Origin: Janibacter sp. HTCC2649
GTDB lineage: Bacteria > Actinomycetota > Actinomycetes > Actinomycetales > Dermatophilaceae
DNA: 64,000 nt
Assembly: GCF_000152705.1 (NCBI RefSeq)
Contig: NZ_CH672413.1
Coordinates: forward strand, 3,875,046-3,939,045
Reading direction: 5' to 3'
In this document: one piece after another, positions 7,702 to 18,219 of the stretch
How the letters are laid out: the number at the start of each line of letters is the position of its first letter
How positions within the stretch are numbered: position 1 is the stretch's first letter
Program-made: the position numbers and the translations under genes
The notes under the pieces: model-generated
Seen by the model: the letters and a program-made list of their open reading frames with translations, nothing else
The model's database searches: none
What the model was told of the DNA's origin: nothing

Positions 7702-8406
7702 ATGCCTGATCAGGGTTCTCGGGCCTCCGCCTTGGGGGAGGCACGTGACCGCATCCGAATCGTCATCGCCGATGACCATGACCTTTACCGTCGAGGTATG
7801 CAGGCCGTCATCGGTCTCGAACCCGACCTTGAAATCGTCGCCGAAGCCTCATCCGGTGGCGAGGCCGTCGAGAAGTGCTTCGAGTTCGATCCCGACGTCG
7901 TCCTTCTCGACGTCCGCATGCCGGGCAACAGCGGCATCGAGGCCTGCACGGCCATCAAGGAAAAAGCGCCGCGCACCAAGATCCTCATCCTGACTGCGTC
8001 CGACGACGAGTCCGACCTCTTCGCTGCCATCAAGGCGGGCGCGAGCGGTTATCTCCTCAAGGACCTGCCGACCGAGCAGATCGCCGAGTCGGTGCGCATG
8101 GCGCACACCGGTCAGTCGATGATCCCGCCGCACATGGCCAGCCAGCTCATCGCCGAGTTCTCTCGGTTGAGCAACGAGCCGCCCAAGGAAGCCACGGCCG
8201 GTCCGCGGCTCACCGAGCGCGAGCTCGAGGTCCTCGGTCTCGTCGCCCGCGGCAAGGCCAACAAGGAGATCGCGACTCAGCTGTTCATCAGCGAGAACAC
8301 GGTCAAGAACCACGTGCGCAACATCCTCGAGAAGCTCCAGCTCCACTCGCGGGTCGAGGCGGCGCTCTATGCCATGCGGCGCAACCTGATCGAGCCCGAA
8401 GCCTGA
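7690..8406 (+). CDS. NarL/LuxR-family response regulator (orphan)
   Basis: 238-residue response regulator. The receiver spans about residues 22-138, with the acidic pair at IADDHD, phospho-acceptor D74 in VLLDVRMPG, and a lysine in GYLLKDLP. The LuxR/GerE helix-turn-helix is at about 172-235 (LTERELEVLGLVARG, NKEIATQLFISENTVKNHV). No histidine kinase is adjacent, so it is an orphan here. Candidate starts are GTG 7690 (leaderless spacing to CACTAT) and ATG 7702. The first codons coincide with the right arm of a perfect inverted repeat. Targets are unknown; LuxR-type regulators bind dyads, so autoregulation is an attractive inference. Confidence 0.9.
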   Translation: MSPSMPDQGSRASALGEARDRIRIVIADDHDLYRRGMQAVIGLEPDLEIVAEASSGGEAVEKCFEFDPDVVLLDVRMPGNSGIEACTAIKEKAPRTKILILTASDDESDLFAAIKAGASGYLLKDLPTEQIAESVRMAHTGQSMIPPHMASQLIAEFSRLSNEPPKEATAGPRLTERELEVLGLVARGKANKEIATQLFISENTVKNHVRNILEKLQLHSRVEAALYAMRRNLIEPEA

Positions 8407-8449
8407 TCCGCTCCTCCGACCACCTCGGACGGTGTCGGAGGTGACCGCC

Positions 8450-9652
8450 ATGATGGGGTCCATGCGACTCAGCACCGTGGCGGCCCGTCGGATCGCGCTC
8501 GCGGCCCAGGGCTTCGGCGTCTCGAAGCCCGAGCCGTGGACCGCGACCTCGCGGCACGTCCAGCGGGTCATCGACACCGTGGGCATCGTGCAGATCGACA
8601 GTGTCAACGTCGTCTCGCGCAGCCACTACCTGCCGTTCTACTCGCGACTCGGGCCGCACGACAGTGCGCTCGTCGACCGGGCGCGTGACCGGGCGCCTCG
8701 TCGCGTGGTGGAGTACTGGGCGCACGAAGCCTCGCTCATCCCGCCGTCGACCTGGCCGCTCCTGGACTTCCGCATGCGCCGTGCCCACGACGAGTCCTGG
8801 GGCGGCATGCAGAGGGTCAAGCGCGAGCACCCCGAGCTCGTCGACGCCGTCCTGGCCGAGGTTGCGGCGAGGGGGCCGATGACGAGCCGCGAGCTCGAGA
8901 TCGCTCTGGCCCACGATCTGCCTCGCGACCGTGAGCAGTGGGGCTGGAACTGGTCGCTGGCGAAGTCAGCACTGGAGCACCTCTTCTGGGCCGGCGAGGT
9001 CAGTTCTGCCGGGCGCACCAGCCAGTTCGAACGTCGGTATGCCGTGCCCTCCCGCGTGCTGCCACCACACCTTCGCGAGCTGGCCGAGTCACCGGCGGCG
9101 CGCCCTTCGGATGAGGATGCGTTCGTCGAGCTGATCCGCATTGCGGCCCGGGCCCACGGTGTGGGTACCCAGCAGTGCCTGCGCGACTACTTCCGGCTCA
9201 AGCCGCACCAGGCCGACCCGGCGATTGCCTCGCTCGTGAAGGCGGGAGAGCTGGAACCGGTGACGATTGAGGGATGGAAGCGGCCGGCATACCTGCATCC
9301 GAGCGCGCGACGACCACGACGGATCTCGGCGCGGGCACTGTTGTCTCCGTTCGATTCGCTGGTGTGGCAGCGGGATCGGACGTCGGCACTGTTCGGATTC
9401 GACTACCGGCTCGAGATCTATGTGCCCGAGGAGAAGCGCGTCCACGGCTACTACGTGCTGCCGTTCCTCCTCGGTGAGGACCTCGTGGCGCGCGTCGACC
9501 TCAAGGCCGACCGAGTCGGTGGGCGGTTGCTCGCGCGACGGGTGACCTGGGAGGCGGGTCGTGGGGGAGTCGACGACTCTCGAGAGCTGCTCGCGGAGCT
9601 CGGGTCCATGGCGTCGTGGCTCGGGCTGTCGAGCGTCGAGGTCCCTGCGTGA
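8450..9652 (+). CDS. winged-helix YcaQ/AlkX-type DNA glycosylase
   Basis: 400-residue member of the HTH_42 (PF06224) family, built from tandem winged helices. Its first helix region contains Q-I-D (VQIDSVNVVSRSHY, residues about 48-50). In the family, Q-x-D marks the YcaQ/AlkX branch, which unhooks DNA interstrand crosslinks, whereas Q-x-Q marks the AlkZ branch. Other conserved stretches are YWAHEASLIP, LSPFDSLVWQRDR and GYYVLPFLLG. ATG 8450 has GGAGGTG 6 bases upstream. The stop overlaps the GTG of the next gene. Function in crosslink repair is inferred from the motif; many homologs are unstudied. Confidence 0.8.
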   Translation: MMGSMRLSTVAARRIALAAQGFGVSKPEPWTATSRHVQRVIDTVGIVQIDSVNVVSRSHYLPFYSRLGPHDSALVDRARDRAPRRVVEYWAHEASLIPPSTWPLLDFRMRRAHDESWGGMQRVKREHPELVDAVLAEVAARGPMTSRELEIALAHDLPRDREQWGWNWSLAKSALEHLFWAGEVSSAGRTSQFERRYAVPSRVLPPHLRELAESPAARPSDEDAFVELIRIAARAHGVGTQQCLRDYFRLKPHQADPAIASLVKAGELEPVTIEGWKRPAYLHPSARRPRRISARALLSPFDSLVWQRDRTSALFGFDYRLEIYVPEEKRVHGYYVLPFLLGEDLVARVDLKADRVGGRLLARRVTWEAGRGGVDDSRELLAELGSMASWLGLSSVEVPA

Positions 9653-10656
9653 GCTGGCTGCCGCGCCTGCCGACCTGGCGTATGCCGTCCGGTCCGGCCG
9701 GTGCCATCACGGACGTTCCCGGGGTGCGGGTGGGGCACGCGACCGTGGTGGACGCGTCCCGCGGTGTCGCGACCGGTGTGACGGTGATCGTTCCGGAGGG
9801 CGTCGAGCAGCGCCCGCTACCGGCGGCGAGTCATGTCATCAACGGTTACGGCAAGTCGGTGGGGCTGATGCAGGTCGACGAGCTCGGCACCCTCGAATCG
9901 GTCATCGCGATGTCGAGTGTCTTTGCCGCGCCCTCCGTCCAGGCGGCGATGCTGCGTCGGCGGCTGGCCGAAGAGGCGGATCTGGGTGGGAGTGCGGGCG
10001 GGCGTTCGGTGAACCTCGTCGTCCTCGAGTGCAATGACGCGTTCGTCAACGACCCGCGCGAACACACCTGCGGTGAGGCCGAACTCGCGACGGCACTCGC
10101 TGCGGCTAGCGATGGAGTGGTGGCCGAGGGGACGGTCGGCGCCGGGACGGGCATGAGGACGTTCGGGCTGTCGGGCGGGTTCGGCACGGCGTCCCGCCTC
10201 CTCGAGACGGGGGAGAGCGCGTATGTCCTGGGTGTCGCGCTCGTGAGCAACTTCGGAGTGTGGGGCGACCTCACTGTCGGCGGTCAGCTGGTCCAGCCGG
10301 CCGCCGAAGCCGTGTCCGACGAGCCGTCGGGATCGGTGGTCATCGTCGTCGCGACCGACGCGCCGTTCGACAGCGCCACCCTGCGCCGGGTCGCGGCTCG
10401 CGCCCAGAACGGGCTGGCCCGCACCGGCTGCGTGACAACTCACGGCAGCGGCGAACTCGTCCTCGCCTTCAGCACCACGACGACCCCCGCCGAGCAGCCG
10501 GAGGTCGGGCTCCTCAACTCAGCCTTCCGCGCAGTGGCCGAGGCCGTCGAGGAAGCCGTCCTCAGCGGACTCGCCGACGCCGCCCCGGTCACGGGTCGCG
10601 AGGGCCGCTGCCTCCCCACCCTCCGCGAGCTGACCCAGCCATTGCCCGGCCCCTGA
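9649..10656 (+). CDS. P1 (S58/DmpA) family aminopeptidase
   Basis: 335-residue P1-family peptidase of the DmpA superfamily, whose members are N-terminal nucleophile hydrolases self-cleaved before a serine. Family blocks visible are GAITDVPGVRVGHAT at the N-terminus, LECNDAFVNDPREHTCGEAE, GTVGAGTGMRTFGLSGG, and the GSVVIVVATDAP block where cleavage is expected (G228-S229). Substrates may be small peptides or beta-aminoacyl compounds. The GTG start overlaps the stop of the glycosylase gene by 3 bases, giving ordinary coupling. It converges on the GNAT gene, with an unusual inverted and tandem repeat between them. Confidence 0.85.
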   Translation: MSWLPRLPTWRMPSGPAGAITDVPGVRVGHATVVDASRGVATGVTVIVPEGVEQRPLPAASHVINGYGKSVGLMQVDELGTLESVIAMSSVFAAPSVQAAMLRRRLAEEADLGGSAGGRSVNLVVLECNDAFVNDPREHTCGEAELATALAAASDGVVAEGTVGAGTGMRTFGLSGGFGTASRLLETGESAYVLGVALVSNFGVWGDLTVGGQLVQPAAEAVSDEPSGSVVIVVATDAPFDSATLRRVAARAQNGLARTGCVTTHGSGELVLAFSTTTTPAEQPEVGLLNSAFRAVAEAVEEAVLSGLADAAPVTGREGRCLPTLRELTQPLPGP

Positions 10657-10660
10657 CTGA

Positions 10661-10789
10661 TCGTCTTCGTGCCCCGCACGGACAACTCGCTGGCGCTCGT
10701 TGTCCGTGCGGGGCACGAAGACGAACCGCGTCGTGTCCGTGCGGGGCACGAAGACGAACCGCGTCGTGTCCGTGCGGGGCACGAAGACG
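10661..10789. repeat. 25-bp hairpin plus two extra tandem arms (CTTCGTGCCCC family)
   Basis: A perfect 25-bp inverted repeat (10661-10685 and 10700-10724, loop 14) follows the peptidase stop. Its right arm is then repeated twice more in direct orientation (10734-10757 and 10767-10789), separated by ACCGCGTCG, with a 33-base period. The core TTCGTGCCCC is shared with repeats at 23423 and 51277. It lies between convergent genes and probably acts as a bidirectional terminator. Confidence 0.8.
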
Positions 10790-10824
10790 GGCGCGGGCTG
10801 TCCCCAACTCACCCAATTGGACGG

Positions 10825-11943
10825 TCAGGGACGGAGGAGTTCCCAGTGGTCGGCGGGGCCGATGGAGCCGTCGGGGGCCTGGGCAGCGGCCTCGTGGCCC
10901 CACTTGGTGAAACCGACCGACGCGAGGATCGCGTTGCTCGCGGCGTTGTCTGCCGCGGTCTCGGCGACGAGACGGCGCAGGCCCATGCCGCCGTCGTCCT
11001 TGCTGGTGAAGGTGTGCTGGACCGCGAGGCGGGAGGCCGTCTTGGCCGCGCCCCGTCCGCGCGCCCGTGGGAACAGGTAGTAGCCGAGCTCAGCAGTGTC
11101 ACTGTCAAGGATCGCTCCACCGTGGACGAAGACGAGGACCTCACCCAATGCCTCATCGGTCGTCGCGTCCGCGATGCACCAGTTGAAGCTCAGCCCGCGT
11201 GCCATGACGAGCCGGCGCCGAAGGAGCCAGTCGTCCCAGGTCTCCGGCGTGGGGATGGCTCCGGCCGGGACGAAGTGTGAGGGGTGGTTTGTCGCCTCGG
11301 CACTCGCCCCGTCCTCCGCGCGCCATGGTCGCAGCCGAATCCCGTCCGCCTCGAGGACCGGGGGAGTGATCCACGCGGCTCGTGGCTCCATCGCGTCCTC
11401 GCGCCCCAGGGTTCCGAACCAGGCGTCGACGAGCCCGCCCTCGCCATGCGCCGCGTGCTCGGGCAGGGTCGTGAGGAAGTCGAAGCCAGCCGCGCGAGCC
11501 GGACCCCACGAGGCGAAGTTGCCGCGCTCGGCGTACCAGTCGACGCGCTGGCCGCCGCCGTCGAACCAGTACTGGCAGACGAGCTTGAGTGCCCGTGCCA
11601 TGAGGCCGCGCCCGCGACCCTCGGGGTGCAGGCCGTAGCCGATCTCGGCGCGCCCCGCCGCCCGCGGACGCAGGTCGATCGTCCCGAGGAACAACCCATC
11701 GCCACCCCCCACAGTGATCTCTTCGATGGCCCAGAGCTGGTCGCCGCCCTCGTCCCAGCCCTTGGCGATGGCGGGGATCCACTCGCGGGCCATCTCGACG
11801 GTGTAGCCGCGCGGGACCTGGGTCCACCGCACGCTCTCGGAGTCGGTGCACTGCTCGACGATGCGGTCGACGTCGCGCTCGTTGTGTGCGCGAAGGCGCA
11901 CCACACCATCGGTGAGGATCGGGACGGAGTCTGGGAACGGCAT
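10825..11943 (-). CDS. tandem GNAT acetyltransferase
   Basis: 372 residues made of two GNAT folds. Domain 1 (about 8-175) has the RimJ-like start [13 protein letters not shown] and an acetyl-CoA loop [20 protein letters not shown]. Domain 2 (about 200-372) starts [10 protein letters not shown] and carries [18 protein letters not shown] and an [18 protein letters not shown] motif. Both halves retain the Q/RxxGxG/A acetyl-CoA signature, so both could be active on small molecules or protein N-termini. The substrate is unknown. It starts at ATG 11943 and is divergent from secA. Confidence 0.85.
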   Translation of the reverse strand: MPFPDSVPILTDGVVRLRAHNERDVDRIVEQCTDSESVRWTQVPRGYTVEMAREWIPAIAKGWDEGGDQLWAIEEITVGGGDGLFLGTIDLRPRAAGRAEIGYGLHPEGRGRGLMARALKLVCQYWFDGGGQRVDWYAERGNFASWGPARAAGFDFLTTLPEHAAHGEGGLVDAWFGTLGREDAMEPRAAWITPPVLEADGIRLRPWRAEDGASAEATNHPSHFVPAGAIPTPETWDDWLLRRRLVMARGLSFNWCIADATTDEALGEVLVFVHGGAILDSDTAELGYYLFPRARGRGAAKTASRLAVQHTFTSKDDGGMGLRRLVAETAADNAASNAILASVGFTKWGHEAAAQAPDGSIGPADHWELLRP

Positions 11944-12124
11944 ACCCGAATGTCATCACGAAGGCGGACAGCCCGGAACCGAATTACCCGAGCCCCTCGT
12001 TGGAGAGCGATGGAGTGCCGTATCAGATGTGGCCTCGCCGTTTGGCTCGACTACCCTTGGCAGGTCTCGTGGAGTGCCAGTGGGACAGCCGAGTGACACA
12101 TTGCATGAACGAGGAGTCCTACCC

Positions 12125-15004
<2,880 letters not shown>

Positions 15005-15033
15005 CCGGCCTTCTGTCGACCAGTGGTCCTGGC

Positions 15034-15579
15034 TCAGCCGATCTGGAGGGCTTCGACGCGCCAGCGACCGTCCTGACCGCTGAGGCGCAGCGCCATGGCC
15101 CGCACGCGCACACCCTCACTCACGACGACGCTGCATTCGGCGACGCCGTCGGCGGGCTCGCACACGTGGACCGAGCGCACCACGGCGCGCTGGGTGACGG
15201 CGCGAGTCCTGGCTGCCCGGCGCCGAGCTGCCAGGGCGCCGCGTCGGGCGATCACGGCATACACCTGCGGTGTCGTCCAACGGACGACCTGCGGCGCCGG
15301 GCGCAGACCGGACATGACCTCGACGATGGCCTGCGCGATCTGGCCTGCCCACGGCTCGGGGTCGGGGAGGTCGGAACGGGACGTGCTCTGGGGCCCGAAG
15401 ATCTGCTCGTCGCTCGCGTGCGCGAGGTCCACGGCCAAGGAATCCTGGATGTATGCCGGGTGGCCGAGTTCGTCGCCCGACCTCCGGAGCGCTTCGGCCA
15501 GGGGGATGGCTGGTGGGCGCGTCGTCACGGGTGCGTGGACCTTGACGGACCGGAGGTGGGAGATGGTCGTGGGGCTCAT
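15034..15579 (-). CDS. Rv3235-like conserved protein
   Basis: 181-residue protein of the small actinobacterial Rv3235/DUF6459 type found near secA. It has an N-terminal disordered part, a predicted helix (WAGQIAQAIVEVMSGLRP), and strands around APQVVRWTTPQVYAVIARR and SVVVSEGVRVRAMALRL, ending in RWRVEALQIG. The fold resembles a small alpha/beta ligand-binding or NTF2-like domain, but function is not established. The ATG at 15579 overlaps the stop of the LysM gene (ATGA), so the two are co-translated. It converges on secA. Confidence 0.75.
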   Translation of the reverse strand: MSPTTISHLRSVKVHAPVTTRPPAIPLAEALRRSGDELGHPAYIQDSLAVDLAHASDEQIFGPQSTSRSDLPDPEPWAGQIAQAIVEVMSGLRPAPQVVRWTTPQVYAVIARRGALAARRRAARTRAVTQRAVVRSVHVCEPADGVAECSVVVSEGVRVRAMALRLSGQDGRWRVEALQIG

Positions 15580-16460
15580 CGGTGCACACTCGCTGTCTGG
15601 TCGGCGCCGGGGACGCGCAGGATCTGGCCGGGGAGGATGAGGTCGGGGTCGTCGCCGATGAGGGCGCGATTGAGGTCGAACCAGCGGGGCCACGCCCGGG
15701 CGATCTCGGCGTCGGAGGCTTGCGGGCCGAGGTGACGGGCGGCGATCGACCAGAGGGTGTCGCCGCGGTGGACCACGACCTCGGTGTCGGTGCTCGGCGC
15801 GACCCGGCTGCCCAGCAGACCCGGGTCGGCCTGCGGTCGCACGCGCGGGGCGGTGGGCGTGAAGCCGGGTGTCGCGGGCTCGGACGTGAAGCCCGGGGTG
15901 GCGGGGGTGGTCGGCGTGGGGGAGAAGCCGGGACCAATCGGGGTGGGGGCGAAACCCGGATCAGGTGCGGAGACATCGGGCGCCGACTGGGTGGGGACGA
16001 ACCCCGGGTCGGCGACGGATGAGGCGGTGGTCGAGGCGGTGGTCGAGGGCCGCGGGCTGGCGACGGCCTGGCTCGGACCGCCGGCGACGCCCACGCCCAC
16101 TCCGAGGACGAAGGCGGCAACGCGCCGGGCCAGGGCGGGTGTCAGGCGATCGGCCCAGACCTGGGCGGCCCGTCCGACGCGACCGGGCGCGTGGGCGAGG
16201 ACCTCGAGGACCGTCCCGAGGACCAGCCACGCGGCAATGGCCAGGGCGAGGGTGGCGGCGGCCAGGGCGAGCAGCTCGTCGGCGGACGCCGGGCCAGGTG
16301 CCGTGACGTTGGCCCGAGCCGCGATCCAGGCGGTCGCAAGGATCCACGCGGCGGTGGAGCCGACGACGAGGGAGGCCGAGGCGACGGCGACGACGCGCAC
16401 CACGACATGCGCCAGTGAGGCACTTTCATGTCGTTTGGTGTCGTTTGGTGCGGTTTGCAT
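15576..16460 (-). CDS. LysM-domain membrane protein
   Basis: 294 residues. Three hydrophobic segments lie at about 17-50, 60-90 and 111-128. A proline-rich stretch with repeated PGF(A/S/T)PTP units covers about 150-205. A C-terminal LysM domain (about 230-285: VVVHRGDTLWSIAARHLG and LPGQILRVP) should bind peptidoglycan or chitin-like glycans outside the membrane. It may anchor an envelope complex to the wall. ATG 16460 lies 7 bases after a TATCGT hexamer, a leaderless start. The first codons contain a repeated ACCAAACGACA word. It is operonic with the Rv3235-like gene. Confidence 0.8.
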   Translation of the reverse strand: MQTAPNDTKRHESASLAHVVVRVVAVASASLVVGSTAAWILATAWIAARANVTAPGPASADELLALAAATLALAIAAWLVLGTVLEVLAHAPGRVGRAAQVWADRLTPALARRVAAFVLGVGVGVAGGPSQAVASPRPSTTASTTASSVADPGFVPTQSAPDVSAPDPGFAPTPIGPGFSPTPTTPATPGFTSEPATPGFTPTAPRVRPQADPGLLGSRVAPSTDTEVVVHRGDTLWSIAARHLGPQASDAEIARAWPRWFDLNRALIGDDPDLILPGQILRVPGADQTASVHR

Positions 16461-16533
16461 GCGAGTGACGATATTTCATGTCGCTTGTGGATGCAACAGG
16501 AAGCCTCGGCACGCTGGGACTTACGCTCCGACC
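16461..16533. promoter_or_regulatory. compact divergent leaderless promoters (LysM gene / Sm-like gene)
   Basis: Minus-strand TATCGT (16468-16473) sits 7 bases before the ATG at 16460, and plus-strand TACGCT (16522-16527) sits 6 bases before the ATG at 16534. The two -10 hexamers are about 50 bases apart in a 73-base gap, so the promoters overlap. No Shine-Dalgarno is visible for either gene. Confidence 0.45.
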
Positions 16534-17076
16534 ATGCGGTGGGACCAGCTCTTTGACGACCTCGAGGCACAGCTCGGCGCCGAGGAACGCCGCGAACGCG
16601 ACTCCGAGGTCGCTGATCGGACGCGCCGCGAGCGAGCCACCGTCGAGCTGGGTGCGCGCCTGGCGGCAGCCGTCGGCTCAGTGCTCCGGCTGCGCCTGAC
16701 GTCGGGAGCACAGGTGCACGGCGAACTCCTCGATCTCGGCGAGGACTGGTTGCTCGTGCAGCTCGAGAACGCCAGACAGGCAGTGATCCCGCTGTGTGCC
16801 GTCGCAGGCGTGGCTGGCCTTCCGGTGCGCGCCGCGTCGGCCCGCACGGCCCGGCGGTTCGCGTTGGGCTATGCGTTGCGGGGGCTGTCGCGCGATCGCG
16901 CGGCCGTGGCCCTGACCGACACGAGCGGGCAGGTGCTCACCGGCACGATCGACGTCGTCGGAGCGGACTCGCTCGATCTGGCCGAGCACGCCATCGGGGA
17001 CAGTCGTCGACCGGAGAACCTGCGCGGCCGTCAGACGGTGCCGTTCTGGGCGGTCGTGCTCGTCGAGGCTCGCTGA
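16534..17076 (+). CDS. conserved protein with Sm-like (SH3-barrel) segments
   Basis: 180-residue protein of an actinobacterial family without an established role. After a charged helix (DDLEAQLGAEERRERD) it has two similar beta-rich segments. The first is LRLRLTSGAQVHGELLDLG followed by EDWLLVQLENARQAVIPL. The second is LTGTIDVVGADSLDLAEH followed by VPFWAVVLVEAR. Such G-x-L-x-x-(G/V)-x-D-x-L patterns resemble Sm/LSm or small SH3-like barrels, so nucleic-acid or protein binding is possible but not shown. It is followed convergently by the small HTH gene. Confidence 0.65.
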   Translation: MRWDQLFDDLEAQLGAEERRERDSEVADRTRRERATVELGARLAAAVGSVLRLRLTSGAQVHGELLDLGEDWLLVQLENARQAVIPLCAVAGVAGLPVRAASARTARRFALGYALRGLSRDRAAVALTDTSGQVLTGTIDVVGADSLDLAEHAIGDSRRPENLRGRQTVPFWAVVLVEAR

Positions 17077-17106
17077 CCTTGCGCGTCAGCGCTCGGGCGT
17101 GAGGGT

Positions 17107-17319
17107 TCAGGCCTCGCCCTGCGTGCGGACGAAGTCGCGTGTTTGGGAGTACATCCGCTGGATGTAGTCCTCGAGCGCAGTGGTCTCGACGCGCCACTGA
17201 CCGCGGCCGCCGACCTTGATCGCGGGGAGCTCTCCGGAACGCACGAGCGCGTAGGCCTGCGCCGAGGAGATGTCGAGAATCTCGGACACCTCGGTGAGCG
17301 GGATGAACCGCTTGGCCAC
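17107..17319 (-). CDS. excisionase-type small helix-turn-helix protein
   Basis: 70-residue HTH_17/excisionase-family DNA-binding protein (FIPLTEVSEILDISSAQAYAL, then GELPAIKVGGRGQWRVE, then LEDYIQRMY). Such stand-alone MerR-like half domains act as regulators or architectural factors in Actinobacteria (BldC is a related example, not an ortholog). GTG 17319 has AGGAG 7 bases upstream. The open frame continues far upstream, but that part covers the SAF gene on the other strand and is not used. It is divergent from the SAF/CpaE-like operon, with two DnaA-box-like words between. Confidence 0.85.
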   Translation of the reverse strand: MAKRFIPLTEVSEILDISSAQAYALVRSGELPAIKVGGRGQWRVETTALEDYIQRMYSQTRDFVRTQGEA

Positions 17320-17384
17320 GGGCTGGCTCCTCTCGTCGTCTGCGACGCACAGTCTGCCACGACACGCTGCTCGCCCCACCGGAC

Positions 17385-17475
17385 TTGTCCACAGGCTCGC
17401 CAACTGCGTGAGGTTGTCCACAGGGAGCCGGTCTCCGCGCGCGCAACCGGTCGTTCTGGGCCACAATTTCTGTGG
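17385..17475 (+). promoter_or_regulatory. paired DnaA-box-like sites and a small dyad upstream of the SAF gene
   Basis: TTGTCCACAGG occurs twice, at 17385 and 17414, 29 bases apart and in the same orientation. CCACA-ATTTC-TGTGG follows at 17461-17475. All lie in the 222-base divergent region between the HTH and SAF genes. The pair matches the actinobacterial DnaA box exactly. Confidence 0.45.
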
Positions 17476-17541
17476 GGGATGGGTGCGGCGATCCCTCGAC
17501 CATGTCCGGCCGCCGAGTACCCACGACACGGAGCACACCCG

Positions 17542-18219
17542 ATGAGCGACCTGCCCCATCCCACAGCCCAACGGCTGCGCAAGCCGTCGTGGCGCGACAG
17601 CCGTCTCCTCATCGGGCTGCTGCTCGTCCTCGCCTCCACGGCCATCGGTGCCTACGCCATGAGCCGCGCCGACGACCGTGTCCCGATGTATGCCGCGAAG
17701 GCCGGCCTGATGGCCGGCCAGCCGCTCACCTCCGAGGACGTCGTCCGGGTCGACGCGCAGCTCGGTGATGCGGGACGCGACTACCTCAGCGCGGAGGGAG
17801 GTCTGCCCGCGCAGTTCTTCGTGCTGCGGGAGGTGCGCGCCGGCGAGCTCATCCCGATGAGTGCCGTCGGGCCACGCGACAAGGCCACCGCCCAACCGGT
17901 CACCCTCCAGGTCGACGCGACCTCGGCGTCCACGCTGCAGGCCGGGTCGGTGGTCGACGTCTACGTCAACCGTCCGGCTGCGCCGGTGAAGGGTTCGGTC
18001 GGGTCAACGGACTTCGCCGGCCCCAACCTCGCTCTTGAGGGCGTCACGGTCGTGGGCCTGTCACAGGACGACAACGTCATGGGAGGTGCCGGGGACACGC
18101 GCCCCGTCCAGGTCATGGTGCCCAAGGACAAGGTGCAGACCCTGGTGGGTGACGTCGACCTCGGCGCCAAGATCACCCTCGTCGCCGTGCCCGGCGCAGT
18201 GGCGCCCAAGACCTCATGA
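17542..18219 (+). CDS. SAF-domain protein (CpaB/RcpC-like)
   Basis: 225 residues: a short cytoplasmic N-terminus, one transmembrane segment (about 22-42, LLIGLLLVLASTAIGAYAM), then a SAF domain (YAAKAGLMAGQPLTSEDVV) and a C-terminal beta region (VTLQVDATSASTLQAGSVVDVYV). CpaB/RcpC proteins of this architecture assist Tad/Flp pilus secretion by interacting with the secretin or the wall. Pairing with a CpaE-like ATPase supports a Tad-like role, but no pilin, TadA or TadB genes lie nearby. Its stop overlaps the next ATG (ATGA). Confidence 0.75.
   Translation: MSDLPHPTAQRLRKPSWRDSRLLIGLLLVLASTAIGAYAMSRADDRVPMYAAKAGLMAGQPLTSEDVVRVDAQLGDAGRDYLSAEGGLPAQFFVLREVRAGELIPMSAVGPRDKATAQPVTLQVDATSASTLQAGSVVDVYVNRPAAPVKGSVGSTDFAGPNLALEGVTVVGLSQDDNVMGGAGDTRPVQVMVPKDKVQTLVGDVDLGAKITLVAVPGAVAPKTS

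Noticed and set aside
10661-10789. Short CRISPR array
   Set aside because: The units have identical 9-base spacers and one inverted copy, with no cas genes.
10669-11280. 203-residue plus-strand frame with VRAGHEDEPRR repeats
   Set aside because: The peptide repeats are just the translated DNA repeat, and the rest is antisense to the GNAT gene.
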